Assembly: GCA_943330755.2 (NCBI GenBank)
Contig: CALQIY020000007.1
Coordinates: 1-40,041 of the forward strand
DNA length: 40,041 bases
Direction of reading: 5' to 3'
Source: Opitutus sp. GAS368
GTDB lineage: Bacteria > Verrucomicrobiota > Verrucomicrobiia > Opitutales > UBA953
Part shown: positions 1 through 7,476 of the stretch, piece by piece
Position numbering within the stretch: position 1 is the first letter of the stretch
Layout: each line of letters starts with the position of its first letter
Program-made: the position numbers and the translations under genes
Notes under the pieces: generated by a model
What the model was told of the DNA's origin: nothing
Database searches by the model: none
What the model saw: only the letters and a program-made list of their open reading frames with translations

Positions 1-900
1 CAGGATTTCGGTCATGCCCGAGTCCAGCTTGAGGAATTCCCGCGCGCCGGTGGAGACCACATCCTGCACGCGGCAGAGGACGGCGCCGGCGTTGGCGACG
101 AGGAACGTCCCGGGCTCGATTTCGAGGCGCAAGGGACGCCCATGCAGGGCGGCGAACTTTTCGAACGCCTGCTTCACCGGTGCGCCGACGATTTGCGGGT
201 CGGTGCCCTTCTCGGCCGCGACACGCGCGACCTTGTAGCCACCACCGAGGTTGAGCGTGACGACTTCGGGGAAGCGGGCGACCAACGCCAAGCTGGCGGC
301 GGAGACTTCCTGCCAGACGACGGGGTCGCTGCCCGAGCCGATGTGGGTGTGGATGCGGACGACTTTGAGCCGATACTTCGCAGCGATGGCCTGGGCTTGG
401 TCGGCCCATTCGTGCCAGATGCCGAACGAGGAATCGGGTCCACCGACGTTCGTCTTGCCCGTCCCGCCGGAACCCCGACCCGGGTTGAAACGGAGGCCCA
501 CCTGCTGGCCGGGGAGCTCCTTGCCGATCCGCTCCAACTGGAGGAGCGAACACGCGTTCACATGGATGCCCAGGCGCAGAAGTTCGGCGAAGTCGCCCGG
601 GAGCTCCTGGGAAGAGAGCGAAATCCGGTCGGCGGGCACCCCGGCCTTGAGGGCGCGGCGGACTTCATACCCGGAACTGGCGTCCAGGTGGAGCCCCTTG
701 GCGGCGAAGAGCCGGAGCACCGAAGCGTTCGGGCACGCCTTCATGGCGAACCGGACCGTCAGACCGTACGCATTGGGGAAGGCCAACATCGCATCGGCTT
801 GGGCCTCGAGGGTCGCTTGGTCGTAAACATAGCAAGGCGTGCCATGGGCGGCAGCGATGGCCGCGGCGGCGGCGGGAGAGAGGAAACGATGGAGTTCCAC
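1..900 (-). CDS. lysA: Diaminopimelate decarboxylase, C-terminus off the left edge
   Basis: PLP-dependent fold-III decarboxylase making L-lysine from meso-diaminopimelate in the cytoplasm, the last step of lysine synthesis. The minus frame stays open to base 1, giving 300 visible residues. It reads HGTPCYVYD near the N-terminus, then FAMKACPN (the PLP-binding Lys), [17 protein letters not shown] (phosphate-binding glycines), [13 protein letters not shown] and, at the edge, [10 protein letters not shown], all in family order. The only in-frame start is GTG at 900. No in-frame ATG or TTG lies upstream and the alignment begins right there, so this start is likely although no clear SD precedes it. 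The missing part is the last 100 or so residues with the catalytic Cys region. Divergent from mnmE across a 108-bp spacer. Related carboxynorspermidine decarboxylases are the main alternative, but the motifs fit LysA better. Confidence 0.88.
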   Translation of the reverse strand, partial: MELHRFLSPAAAAAIAAAHGTPCYVYDQATLEAQADAMLAFPNAYGLTVRFAMKACPNASVLRLFAAKGLHLDASSGYEVRRALKAGVPADRISLSSQELPGDFAELLRLGIHVNACSLLQLERIGKELPGQQVGLRFNPGRGSGGTGKTNVGGPDSSFGIWHEWADQAQAIAAKYRLKVVRIHTHIGSGSDPVVWQEVSAASLALVARFPEVVTLNLGGGYKVARVAAEKGTDPQIVGAPVKQAFEKFAALHGRPLRLEIEPGTFLVANAGAVLCRVQDVVSTGAREFLKLDSGMTEIL

Positions 901-1008
901 GGGAGTGATGGGCGAACTTTGCCATTCCCCCCCTCCCCTTCCAGCCTTTTCAACGCTGATGACACCGCTTGCCTCCCCTGCCCCGCCCCCTTGGGATGAG
1001 CCGTCCGC

Positions 1009-2367
1009 ATGTCCACCTCCGAGACCATCGTCGCCGCCGCCACGCCCACCGGACGCTCCGCGCTCGCGGTGATCCGCATCGACGGCCCCTTGGCCGCGAC
1101 CATCGCCCGGGAGGCTTTCGGCCGCAGCACGCCCCCCGCCGCCCGGCGCGCGACGACCGCCGTCTGGCGCGACCGCGCCGGCGGCGCCATCGACCAAGTC
1201 GTCGCCGTGCTCGCGGTCGCGCCGCACTCCTTCACGGGCGGCGATTCACTCGAAGTCACGTGCCACGGCAATCCCCTGCTCGTCCGCCGGATCGTCGAAG
1301 ACTGCCTCGCGCGCGGGTGCCGCTCGGCCGAGCCCGGCGAGTTCACGCGCCGCGCGTTCCTCGCGGGCAAGCTCGACCTCACGCAAGCGGAAGCCATCGC
1401 CGACCTGATCCACGCCAGCTCCGAGCGCGCGCTCGCCGCGGCGCGCCGCCAACTCGCCGGCGAACTCGGCCGGCAGGTCGCGGCCTGGAGCGATCGCCTC
1501 CTCGCGGCGCTCGCGACGCTGGAAGCGCACATCGATTTCCCGGAGGAAGACCTGCCCGCCGAGGACCCGATGGGGCCCTTGCAAACATTGGCGAAAATTG
1601 AGTCAGAACTTTCTGGATACGCTCGGACCGCGCGCCACGAGTCCGCGCTGCGCGACGGCCTGCGCGTCGCCGTCGTCGGCGCCCCGAACGCCGGCAAGTC
1701 GAGCTTGCTCAACGCGCTCAGCGGCTCCGCGCGCGCGCTCGTGAGCGCCGAACCCGGCACGACGCGCGACTTCCTCGAGGCGCCGATCGCGGGCCTCCCG
1801 CTCGCGGTCACCGCCGTCGACACCGCGGGCCTGCGCGCGGGTGGTTCCGCCCTGGAGCATGCCGGCATGGAACGCTCGCTCGAACAGGCGCGCGCCGCGC
1901 ATTTCCTCCTCCTGGTCGTCGATCGCTCCGCCCCGCCGCCGACGTTGCCGCCGGCGCTCGCCGAACTCCTGGACGCGACGCGCACGCTCGTCATCGCGAA
2001 CAAGGCCGACCTTCCGGCGGATCCCGCGCAGGCGCAGTGGCGACCGGAACTGACGAAGATCCCCACCTGCCTGTTGGATGGACGGGATGCCGAAAGCTTA
2101 CGCGACCAACTCGGCCAAATCTTGGTCGCCCGCGAAGTCGCCCCCGGCGCTGAAGACCTCGTCGTCGGGGTCCGCCATGCGGACGCCCTCCTCCGGGCCG
2201 CCGCCGCCTTGCAGATCGCCCGGGAGCACTTGGCACCCCCCGCCCAGACCGAATTGGCGGCGGCCCGCTGCCGGGAGGCCTTGGATGCCCTGGGGGAGGT
2301 CGTCGGACGCATCGACAATGAGCGTATGCTGGACAAGCTCTTTGCTTCCTTCTGCATAGGGAAGTGA
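1009..2367 (+). CDS. mnmE: tRNA modification GTPase MnmE
   Basis: With MnmG this GTPase builds the 5-carboxymethylaminomethyl group on U34 of tRNAs reading NNA/NNG codons. The protein has 452 residues, the family's usual length. It has an N-terminal folate-binding domain with [17 protein letters not shown] around 108-124, then a G domain inserted in the helical domain: P-loop GAPNAGKS at about 224-231, EPGTTRD (switch), DTAGLR (G3) and NKAD (G4). The C-terminus is the diagnostic FCIGK with its essential Cys. It starts at the ATG of [10 protein letters not shown]. Codon use is extremely GC-rich, in contrast to mnmG just downstream (27-bp gap), with which it is almost certainly co-transcribed. 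Confidence 0.97.
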   Translation: MSTSETIVAAATPTGRSALAVIRIDGPLAATIAREAFGRSTPPAARRATTAVWRDRAGGAIDQVVAVLAVAPHSFTGGDSLEVTCHGNPLLVRRIVEDCLARGCRSAEPGEFTRRAFLAGKLDLTQAEAIADLIHASSERALAAARRQLAGELGRQVAAWSDRLLAALATLEAHIDFPEEDLPAEDPMGPLQTLAKIESELSGYARTARHESALRDGLRVAVVGAPNAGKSSLLNALSGSARALVSAEPGTTRDFLEAPIAGLPLAVTAVDTAGLRAGGSALEHAGMERSLEQARAAHFLLLVVDRSAPPPTLPPALAELLDATRTLVIANKADLPADPAQAQWRPELTKIPTCLLDGRDAESLRDQLGQILVAREVAPGAEDLVVGVRHADALLRAAAALQIAREHLAPPAQTELAAARCREALDALGEVVGRIDNERMLDKLFASFCIGK

Positions 2368-2394
2368 TTCCCTCCGCTAGGAGGGAAGCCTCCT
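2368..2394 (+). promoter_or_regulatory. mnmG translation-initiation hairpins sequestering the SD
   Basis: The 27-bp mnmE-mnmG spacer holds a perfect Shine-Dalgarno, AGGAGG at 2379-2384, 10 nt before the mnmG ATG. It can pair in two mutually exclusive ways. One is a perfect 8-bp stem, TTCCCTCC (2368-2375) with GGAGGGAA (2380-2387), loop GCTA. The other pairs AGGAGG (2379-2384) with CCTCCT (2389-2394), loop GAAG, ending at the ATG. Both would hide the SD. Ribosomes finishing mnmE at 2365-2367 could melt the upstream stem, so translational coupling is the simplest reading. The sequence is direct observation; regulation is inferred. Confidence 0.5.
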
Positions 2395-4284
2395 ATGCGA
2401 CCACCCAAAGAAATCCGCCTCGGCCCGAGCCGACCTTATGACGTCATCGTCTGCGGGGCCGGCCATGCCGGCGTTGAAGCCGCCCTCGCCGCGGCCCGCA
2501 TGGGCGTGGAGGTCCTGCTGCTGAGCGGTAATATCGATACCATCGCCCAAATGAGCTGCAACCCCGCCATCGGGGGTCAGGCCAAGGGGCACATCGTCCG
2601 GGAAATCGACGCCCTTGGTGGCGAGATGGGCCTAACCGCCGATACCACGGGCATCCAGTTTCGCCTCCTGAACTCGTCCAAGGGCCCCGCCGTCCAAGCC
2701 CCCCGCGCCCAGTGCGATAAGAAGGCCTACCAGTTCCGGATGAAGCACCTCTGCGAACTGCAACCTGGGCTGACCATTTTCCAGGCCATGGTCACGGGTC
2801 TTATCTTTGAGCAAGGCGCGGTCGTCGGGGTGAACACCAACCTCGATCTATCCTTCTATGGTAAAACCGTCGTGGTCACGACCGGCACTTTCCTGCGCGG
2901 CCTAATGCATATCGGGAACAATAAAACCGAGGGCGGACGCCTTGGAGATTTCAGTGCTAAGTCGTTGTCTAGCAGTTTCTTAGACGCTGGAATCGAACTG
3001 CAGCGCCTCAAGACCGGGACACCTCCCCGTATCCTCGGTTCCTCCATCGATTTCACCCAGTGCGAGGAGCAAGCCGGAGACCTCTCCCCCACCCTGTTTG
3101 CGTTCCATGATACCCGTCAGGAAGCGGACATGTTCCACGTGGAACAACGCGGCGAGCGCCTACCCGGATGGGCCCCTGGCAGTGATCAAGTCTCCTGCTG
3201 GATGACGGAGGCCTCAGGAGTGACCGGTAAAATCGTCCACGATAACCTTCACCGCTCCCCTCTCTATGGTGGCGAGATTAAGGGCGTTGGTCCGCGCTAT
3301 TGTCCCTCCATTGAAGACAAGTTCGTGAAGTTCTCCGAAAAGGAGTCGCACAAGCTATTCTTAGAGCCCGAGGGTCGGAATACCGACGAGTGGTATATTA
3401 ATGGCCTCTCCACCTCCCTGCCCTTTGATATTCAGCTCGAGATGCTCCATTCCATCCCTGGATTGGAGAAAGCGGTCATGCTACGCCCGGCCTATGCCGT
3501 GGAATACGACTTTGCCCCACCCACCCAGCTCTACCCGACCCTGGAATCCAAAAAAGTCGAAGGCCTCTTCTTTGCCGGCCAGATCAATGGCACCTCGGGC
3601 TATGAAGAAGCCGCGGCCCAGGGTCTGGTTGCCGGGGTTAACGCTGCCTGCCGGGTTCAAGGCCTAACGCCTATGGTCATTGGGCGCGACGAGGCCTATA
3701 TCGGGGTCTTGATCGATGATTTGGTCTCTAAAGGCACCCAGGAGCCGTATCGCATGTTCACCAGCCGGGCTGAATACCGGCTTTTATTCAACCACGGCAG
3801 CGCGGAACTACGCCTTAAGTCCAAAATCGCCGATTACGGCTTGGTCCCGGCCGCACGGTTGGCTCGGATTGAATCCAAGGCCGCCCAAGTGGCTCACTGG
3901 ACTGAATACCTGGAAAAGATCGCCATCAGCGGCGGCTTAGCCGGCGATGTCTTAAGAAGGAACATCGAAGGTGTCCCAGCGGACTTGCCGCCCAGTTTCT
4001 TAGCGGAAACGCCAGAAGTTCAGGCTGAAGTGATGTATCGGGTCAAATACCGTGGTTACCTAGACCGGGAGCGTCGATCGGCCCGCAAGCTCCATGACCT
4101 GGAGTCCTTTAAGGTTCCAGCGGGCTTTGACTTCCAGAAGGCTTATGGGCTGCGCAATGAAGCACGGCAGAAGCTGCATGCCATCCAGCCCCAAACCCTT
4201 GGACAGGCGAGCCGCATCAGCGGCGTGAACCCCGCGGACATCTCTTTATTGATGGTCTTGTTCCGGGCACAAAAGAGCGCCTAA
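2395..4284 (+). CDS. mnmG: tRNA uridine-5-carboxymethylaminomethyl enzyme MnmG (GidA)
   Basis: FAD- and NADH-dependent partner of MnmE in U34 modification. It has 629 residues, the normal length. The N-terminus has the FAD dinucleotide-binding [19 protein letters not shown]; further on are [33 protein letters not shown]-type sequence (here [14 protein letters not shown]), [33 protein letters not shown] and C-terminal [10 protein letters not shown], all in order. Between FAFHDT and the conserved CWMT segment lies a loop longer than in E. coli MnmG as I remember it; codons 246-251 (MFHVEQ) of this loop are a perfect parS sequence. Third codon positions are visibly less GC-rich than in mnmE. It follows mnmE in one operon and is preceded by an unusually strong SD. 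Confidence 0.97.
   Translation: MRPPKEIRLGPSRPYDVIVCGAGHAGVEAALAAARMGVEVLLLSGNIDTIAQMSCNPAIGGQAKGHIVREIDALGGEMGLTADTTGIQFRLLNSSKGPAVQAPRAQCDKKAYQFRMKHLCELQPGLTIFQAMVTGLIFEQGAVVGVNTNLDLSFYGKTVVVTTGTFLRGLMHIGNNKTEGGRLGDFSAKSLSSSFLDAGIELQRLKTGTPPRILGSSIDFTQCEEQAGDLSPTLFAFHDTRQEADMFHVEQRGERLPGWAPGSDQVSCWMTEASGVTGKIVHDNLHRSPLYGGEIKGVGPRYCPSIEDKFVKFSEKESHKLFLEPEGRNTDEWYINGLSTSLPFDIQLEMLHSIPGLEKAVMLRPAYAVEYDFAPPTQLYPTLESKKVEGLFFAGQINGTSGYEEAAAQGLVAGVNAACRVQGLTPMVIGRDEAYIGVLIDDLVSKGTQEPYRMFTSRAEYRLLFNHGSAELRLKSKIADYGLVPAARLARIESKAAQVAHWTEYLEKIAISGGLAGDVLRRNIEGVPADLPPSFLAETPEVQAEVMYRVKYRGYLDRERRSARKLHDLESFKVPAGFDFQKAYGLRNEARQKLHAIQPQTLGQASRISGVNPADISLLMVLFRAQKSA
3131..3146. promoter_or_regulatory. parS site inside mnmG
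   Basis: The 16-bp perfect palindrome TGTTCCACGTGGAACA is a standard parS form bound by ParB (SpoIIIC/Soj-Spo0J-type chromosome segregation). Read in the mnmG frame it encodes MFHVEQ. It is identical to the 16-bp core at 4304-4319, 1.17 kb away. A 16-bp palindrome occurring twice in 1.2 kb by chance is very unlikely. parA and parB are not in the window. Confidence 0.85.
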
Positions 4285-4297
4285 GGGTGGGGCAGGG

Positions 4298-4325
4298 CGG
4301 TCATGTTCCACGTGGAACATGACCG
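4298..4325. promoter_or_regulatory. parS site with extended 28-bp palindrome
   Basis: Core TGTTCCACGTGGAACA at 4304-4319, embedded in a perfect 28-bp palindrome (arms CGGTCATGTTCCAC and GTGGAACATGACCG). It lies 13 bp after the mnmG stop codon in the spacer before phoB. The core matches the parS consensus for ParB. The extra six base pairs on each side go beyond the usual site and could also form a cruciform or act as a transcript 3' hairpin for mnmG. No T-tract follows, so an intrinsic terminator is not supported. Confidence 0.88.
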
Positions 4326-4360
4326 TTGTAACACTTGCGGCTTAGGCGTGAAACAATCTT

Positions 4361-4400
4361 GTGACTATGTTCTGTAAGTCACTTAAAATCATCAACTTAC
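4361..4400. repeat. Nested inverted repeats upstream of phoB
   Basis: This AT-rich part of the 188-bp mnmG-phoB spacer has overlapping inverted repeats: GTGACT (4361-4366) with AGTCAC (4377-4382), TAAGT-C-ACTTA (4375-4385), and GTAAGT (4374-4379) with ACTTAC (4395-4400). They share the same central bases, so only one can form at a time. Position 70-110 bp before the response-regulator start suggests an operator or autoregulatory site. It does not match the E. coli Pho box well. No protein-coding gene is visible in this spacer. Confidence 0.35.
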
Positions 4401-4484
4401 AAACAAAAATTAGGGTCGTAACCTGTCCGTCTTAATTGACACCTAAATCTGGCGCTGGGGGGCGAAGCGGCTTTGTCTCTATCC

Positions 4485-5189
4485 ATGGCCACTCAAGACG
4501 CTGAACACCTCAAGCGCATCCTCGTCGTCGACGACGAGACGGACGTCACCGAGCTCTTGGACTATAAGTTCCGTCAGGCGGGCTATGCCGTACGCAGCCT
4601 GAACGATCCGCTCCGGGCGATTGGCTTGGCCCGCGACTTCCGGCCCGACCTCATCATCTTGGACGTCATGATGCCGGAGCTCACCGGCGTGCAGCTGCTG
4701 CGCATGGTGCGGGCCGATGCCTTGCTCCAAGATACGCCCGTGATTTTCCTGACGGCGAAAGGGGAGACCGCCGATAAAGTGCGCGGCTTGGAGTCGGGCG
4801 CCGACGATTACGTGACGAAGCCGTTTGATGTGCGCGAACTCATGCTCCGCGCGCAGGCCTTGCTTCGCCGCGCCAAGTCGGCCGCCGCCAAGCCTTCGAC
4901 GCGGCTCGCCGCCGGCGCGCTCATGCTCGACATCGAACGCCATGAAGTCACCGCCGCCGGCAAGCCCCTCGAACTGACCGCCACGGAATTCAAACTCCTG
5001 CGCCTCCTCTTGGAGCGCAAAGGCCGCGTGCAGTCGCGCGAAGAATTGCTGTCCGACGTCTGGAATTATTCCCCCGACCTGGAAACGCGCACCGTCGACA
5101 CGCACGTCCGGCGCCTCCGCGAGAAACTCGGGCCCGCCGGAGACGTCATCGAAACCGTCCGCGGCGTGGGCTATCGCGTCACCGGATGA
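4485..5189 (+). CDS. phoB: OmpR/PhoB-family response regulator
   Basis: DNA-binding response regulator, probably the phosphate-type partner of the adjacent kinase. A receiver domain begins with RILVVDDE (acidic pocket); the phospho-acceptor Asp is in LIILDVMMPE, the conserved Thr/Ser in FLTAKGE and the Lys in YVTKPF. A winged-helix DNA-binding domain follows with LTATEFKLLRLLLERKG, SREELLSDVW and TRTVDTHVRRLREKLG, ending RGVGYRVTG. The ATG at 4485 gives 234 residues, matching the family; a TTG at 4473 in the same frame would add four residues. The kinase gene starts 50 bp downstream. The assignment to phosphate rests on architecture and on the HisKA/PAS partner, so any other OmpR-class signal is possible. 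Confidence 0.85.
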   Translation: MATQDAEHLKRILVVDDETDVTELLDYKFRQAGYAVRSLNDPLRAIGLARDFRPDLIILDVMMPELTGVQLLRMVRADALLQDTPVIFLTAKGETADKVRGLESGADDYVTKPFDVRELMLRAQALLRRAKSAAAKPSTRLAAGALMLDIERHEVTAAGKPLELTATEFKLLRLLLERKGRVQSREELLSDVWNYSPDLETRTVDTHVRRLREKLGPAGDVIETVRGVGYRVTG

Positions 5190-5238
5190 TTGGTTTGCGC
5201 TCGCTCGCGACGATGACTGCGCGCACGCTCTTGGTTCG

Positions 5239-6483
5239 ATGAGCTGGCTTCCTTGGATGATCCTCGCCATCGGGCTCGGCCTGGTTGGCTGGTGTGTGGC
5301 CGAACTGGGCCACTGCCTCCGTTGGTGCCGACGTTCGCTGCTCGGCGGCGGTTCGTCCGTCCGACCGCACGGGTGGCTCATCCGCTGGCTCAAGCTGGAC
5401 GAACTCTTCACGGCCATCGAAGGGCGCACCTTGACCGAGGCGGAAATCCGCTCGGCCGCCGCCAAGCGCGTCGAAGCGCTGTTGGCTCCGCTGACGGATG
5501 CCGTGCTGGTCGTGGATGCGCAGGATCGCCTCCGCCTCGCGAATCCCGCGGCGCGCGCCTTGTTCAGCTTGTCCGACGCGGAACTCGGTGGCTCCATCGT
5601 CCCATTGGTGCGGAGCGCGGACTTCATCGAGTTGATCCGGCAAGTGCGCCGCGAGGGGAGGGCCGGGAACACCATCTTGCTCCACCGCGCTCCGCTCGCC
5701 GATGCGTGGATCCAAGCCGCCGGGGCTCGCACCGATCCCGAAGCGTTCGGGGAAGGCGCGGTTATCTTCGTCTTGGCCGAAGTGACCGCGCTCAAACGCC
5801 TGCAGGCGATGGAACGCGATTTCGTGACGAACGTCTCGCACGACCTCCGGACGCCGGTGACGATCCTCCGTGGCTACGCCGAGACGCTGGCCGACGACCA
5901 GGCGACGATGACGCCGGAAGATCGGGCGCGTTTCATCCAGAAGATCGTTTCCTCGGTCGGTCGCCTGCAGGGTCTCGTCGAAGGGTTGCTCGCCTTGGCC
6001 AGCTTGGAGAGTTCGCATGACCTCATGCGGCGCGAGGCCGGCGCGTTGCATCGGGCGTGCCGCGAAGTCGCCGAGGAGCTCGGCCCGCGCTGCCGCTCGG
6101 CGAAGGTCTCCGTCGAGCTCGACCTGCGCGCGGAGGAGAGCGCCGCCGTCGATCCCGTGCAAGCCCGTCGGCTCGTGCAGAACCTCATCGAGAACGCGCT
6201 GGCGCACGCCGCGGGCGCGACGCACATCCTGATCCGCACCTCGCACGTGCCGGGGGGCGTCGCCTTGGAAATCCAAGACGATGGCGCCGGGGTCGCCGCG
6301 GTGGATCTGCCGCGGCTGTTCGACCGTTTCTACCGGACCGACAAATCCCGCCGCGCGGGCGGCAGCGGCCTGGGGCTCAGCATCGTCCGACAGGTCGCCG
6401 AACTGCACGGTGGTTCGGTGACGGCGGACAACGTCCGCCCCAAGGGGCTGAAGGTCACGGTCACGCTGCCGGTCGCCGCCTAA
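5239..6483 (+). CDS. phoR: PhoR-like sensor histidine kinase
   Basis: Membrane-bound histidine kinase of 414 residues, likely controlling the regulator just upstream. One N-terminal hydrophobic segment (about residues 4-22) is followed by a basic linker, a PAS domain at roughly 75-190 (DAVLVVDAQDRLRLANPAA), the HisKA box VSHDLRTPVT with the phospho-accepting His at 201, and a HATPase_c domain with NLIENALAHA (N box), DDGAG (G1), FDRFYRTD (F box) and GGSGLGLSIV (G2). Only one membrane segment is evident and there is no large periplasmic domain, as in PhoR proteins that sense through the Pst complex and PhoU. Neither is in this window. It ends just before a hairpin that serves the tRNA on the other strand. 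Confidence 0.85.
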   Translation: MSWLPWMILAIGLGLVGWCVAELGHCLRWCRRSLLGGGSSVRPHGWLIRWLKLDELFTAIEGRTLTEAEIRSAAAKRVEALLAPLTDAVLVVDAQDRLRLANPAARALFSLSDAELGGSIVPLVRSADFIELIRQVRREGRAGNTILLHRAPLADAWIQAAGARTDPEAFGEGAVIFVLAEVTALKRLQAMERDFVTNVSHDLRTPVTILRGYAETLADDQATMTPEDRARFIQKIVSSVGRLQGLVEGLLALASLESSHDLMRREAGALHRACREVAEELGPRCRSAKVSVELDLRAEESAAVDPVQARRLVQNLIENALAHAAGATHILIRTSHVPGGVALEIQDDGAGVAAVDLPRLFDRFYRTDKSRRAGGSGLGLSIVRQVAELHGGSVTADNVRPKGLKVTVTLPVAA

Positions 6484-6512
6484 AACAAGAAACCCACCGG
6501 TTAAGGTGGGTT
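6483..6512 (-). terminator. Intrinsic terminator after tRNA-Gly
   Basis: A perfect 8-bp stem, AACCCACC (6491-6498) and GGTGGGTT (6505-6512), with a 6-nt loop. Read on the minus strand the stem is followed by TCTTGTTTTA, a U-rich tail, five nucleotides past the tRNA 3' end. On the plus strand the trailing bases are AAAGTGG, so it is a poor terminator for phoR, though the hairpin could still protect that mRNA end. Confidence 0.75.
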
Positions 6513-6516
6513 AAAG

Positions 6517-6591
6517 TGGAGCGCGCGACTGGACTTGAACCAGCAACAGCCACCTTGGCAAGGTGGTACTCTACCATTGAGCTACGCGCGC
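6517..6591 (-). tRNA. glyT-GCC: tRNA-Gly(GCC)
   Basis: A full cloverleaf on the minus strand: acceptor GCGCGCG paired with CGCGCGC, D arm starting TAGCTC with AATGGTAGA, anticodon arm CCACC-TTGCCAA-GGTGG with anticodon GCC, T arm with the loop TTCAAGT, discriminator T and an encoded CCA. Length is 75 nt including CCA. The 5' end lies only 27 bp beyond the stop codon of the PstS-like gene on the same strand, and an intrinsic terminator follows, so it may be processed from the end of that operon transcript as well as from its own promoter. Confidence 0.93.
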
Positions 6592-6618
6592 TTTCGGAAA
6601 GTGAGCAGACCAATCTGC

Positions 6619-7476
6619 CTAGCGGCTGTCAAGCCTTTGGGCTAAGCGCTCGCGGATGGCCTTGGGGGCAGGGTAGAGGCCCACGGAACGGATCTGCTCG
6701 GCGGCCGCCTCGGAAAACAGCCATTTCAGGGCTTCTTTATGCGCCTGCTGCTTATCGCTCCGCACATAAAGATACAGGGGGAGGCGTAAAGGGTAGTCCC
6801 CGTTGTAGATATTCATCTCGTCCGGGGAATAGGCCGTCGAGGACTTGCCGGGGCGGCCATCGGAGACTTGGAGCAGCCGACCTTCCGAGCCCGCGGGGAG
6901 GGCAGGGGCGAGGGCCAGGGTCGCCGGACGGGTCGCCAAACTCTGGCCGACCGGAGCCCAATCCATGACCAGGTTCACTTCCGGGCGGAAGGGCTGCTTA
7001 CTCAAAGGGACGCCTTGAATGAGCTCCCGGGCAAAAGCCCCATGGGGGGCGTAAAGGTAGGTGAGGATCGTCTCGGAAAGGTTCCCCCCGGCGAGGTCGT
7101 TCCAATTGACGTAATAAACCTTGGGGTCCTTGGCCAACAGGCTGTTGAGGTCGGCGAAGCTGACCTGGTTTTGGCGATTGGACTTATGAACCGCCACGAC
7201 GACCGCCGCATTCGCCAGCAGGTAACGCTGGAGGCTCTGCCCGGCGGGCGCCGCTGGCTCCGGCTCGCCTTCCCGCTGGAAGAGGAGGGCAACGGAGGTG
7301 CGGCCATCGGCCAAGCTGCGGCGACCGGGCAGGGTGCCCGCAAAGTCGACCGTGGAGGCGGGCGCGGCCTGCCGGAGCCCCTCCGTCAAGGCGCCCTTCA
7401 ACAAATCGGACCCCGCGATATCCGCTCCCCACAACGCGGGCGCGGCCAAGAGGCCGAGCAACCAAGGCTTAAGCAT
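6619..7476 (-). CDS. PstS-like phosphate-type substrate-binding protein
   Basis: A 285-residue secreted solute-binding protein. The N-terminus MLKPWLLGLLAAPALWGAD looks like a Sec signal peptide cleaved after about residue 17. The body resembles the PBP-like PstS family (PF12849 type): GSDLLKGAL near the start, FADLNSLL, and a second-lobe strand IYNGDYPLRLPLYLYVR followed by ALKWLFSEAAAEQIRSVGLYPAP. The ATG at 7476 overlaps the end of the sigma-54 regulator gene (ATGCTTAA, 8 bp), so translation is probably coupled. No permease or ATPase is adjacent, so it may sense rather than import. Ligand is inferred from family only. Confidence 0.75.
   Translation of the reverse strand: MLKPWLLGLLAAPALWGADIAGSDLLKGALTEGLRQAAPASTVDFAGTLPGRRSLADGRTSVALLFQREGEPEPAAPAGQSLQRYLLANAAVVVAVHKSNRQNQVSFADLNSLLAKDPKVYYVNWNDLAGGNLSETILTYLYAPHGAFARELIQGVPLSKQPFRPEVNLVMDWAPVGQSLATRPATLALAPALPAGSEGRLLQVSDGRPGKSSTAYSPDEMNIYNGDYPLRLPLYLYVRSDKQQAHKEALKWLFSEAAAEQIRSVGLYPAPKAIRERLAQRLDSR

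Noticed and set aside
759-2408. Long minus-strand frame of 549 residues across mnmE
   Set aside because: Low-complexity Arg/Ser/Ala-rich translation opposite a perfect MnmE; a shadow of high-GC third positions.
4436-4441. TTGACA as -35 of a phoB promoter
   Set aside because: No acceptable -10 hexamer lies 16-18 bp downstream; that stretch is GC-rich.
6057-6968. Plus-strand frame running through the end of phoR, the terminator and tRNA-Gly
   Set aside because: Overlaps a tRNA and a kinase domain in another frame; no homology seen.
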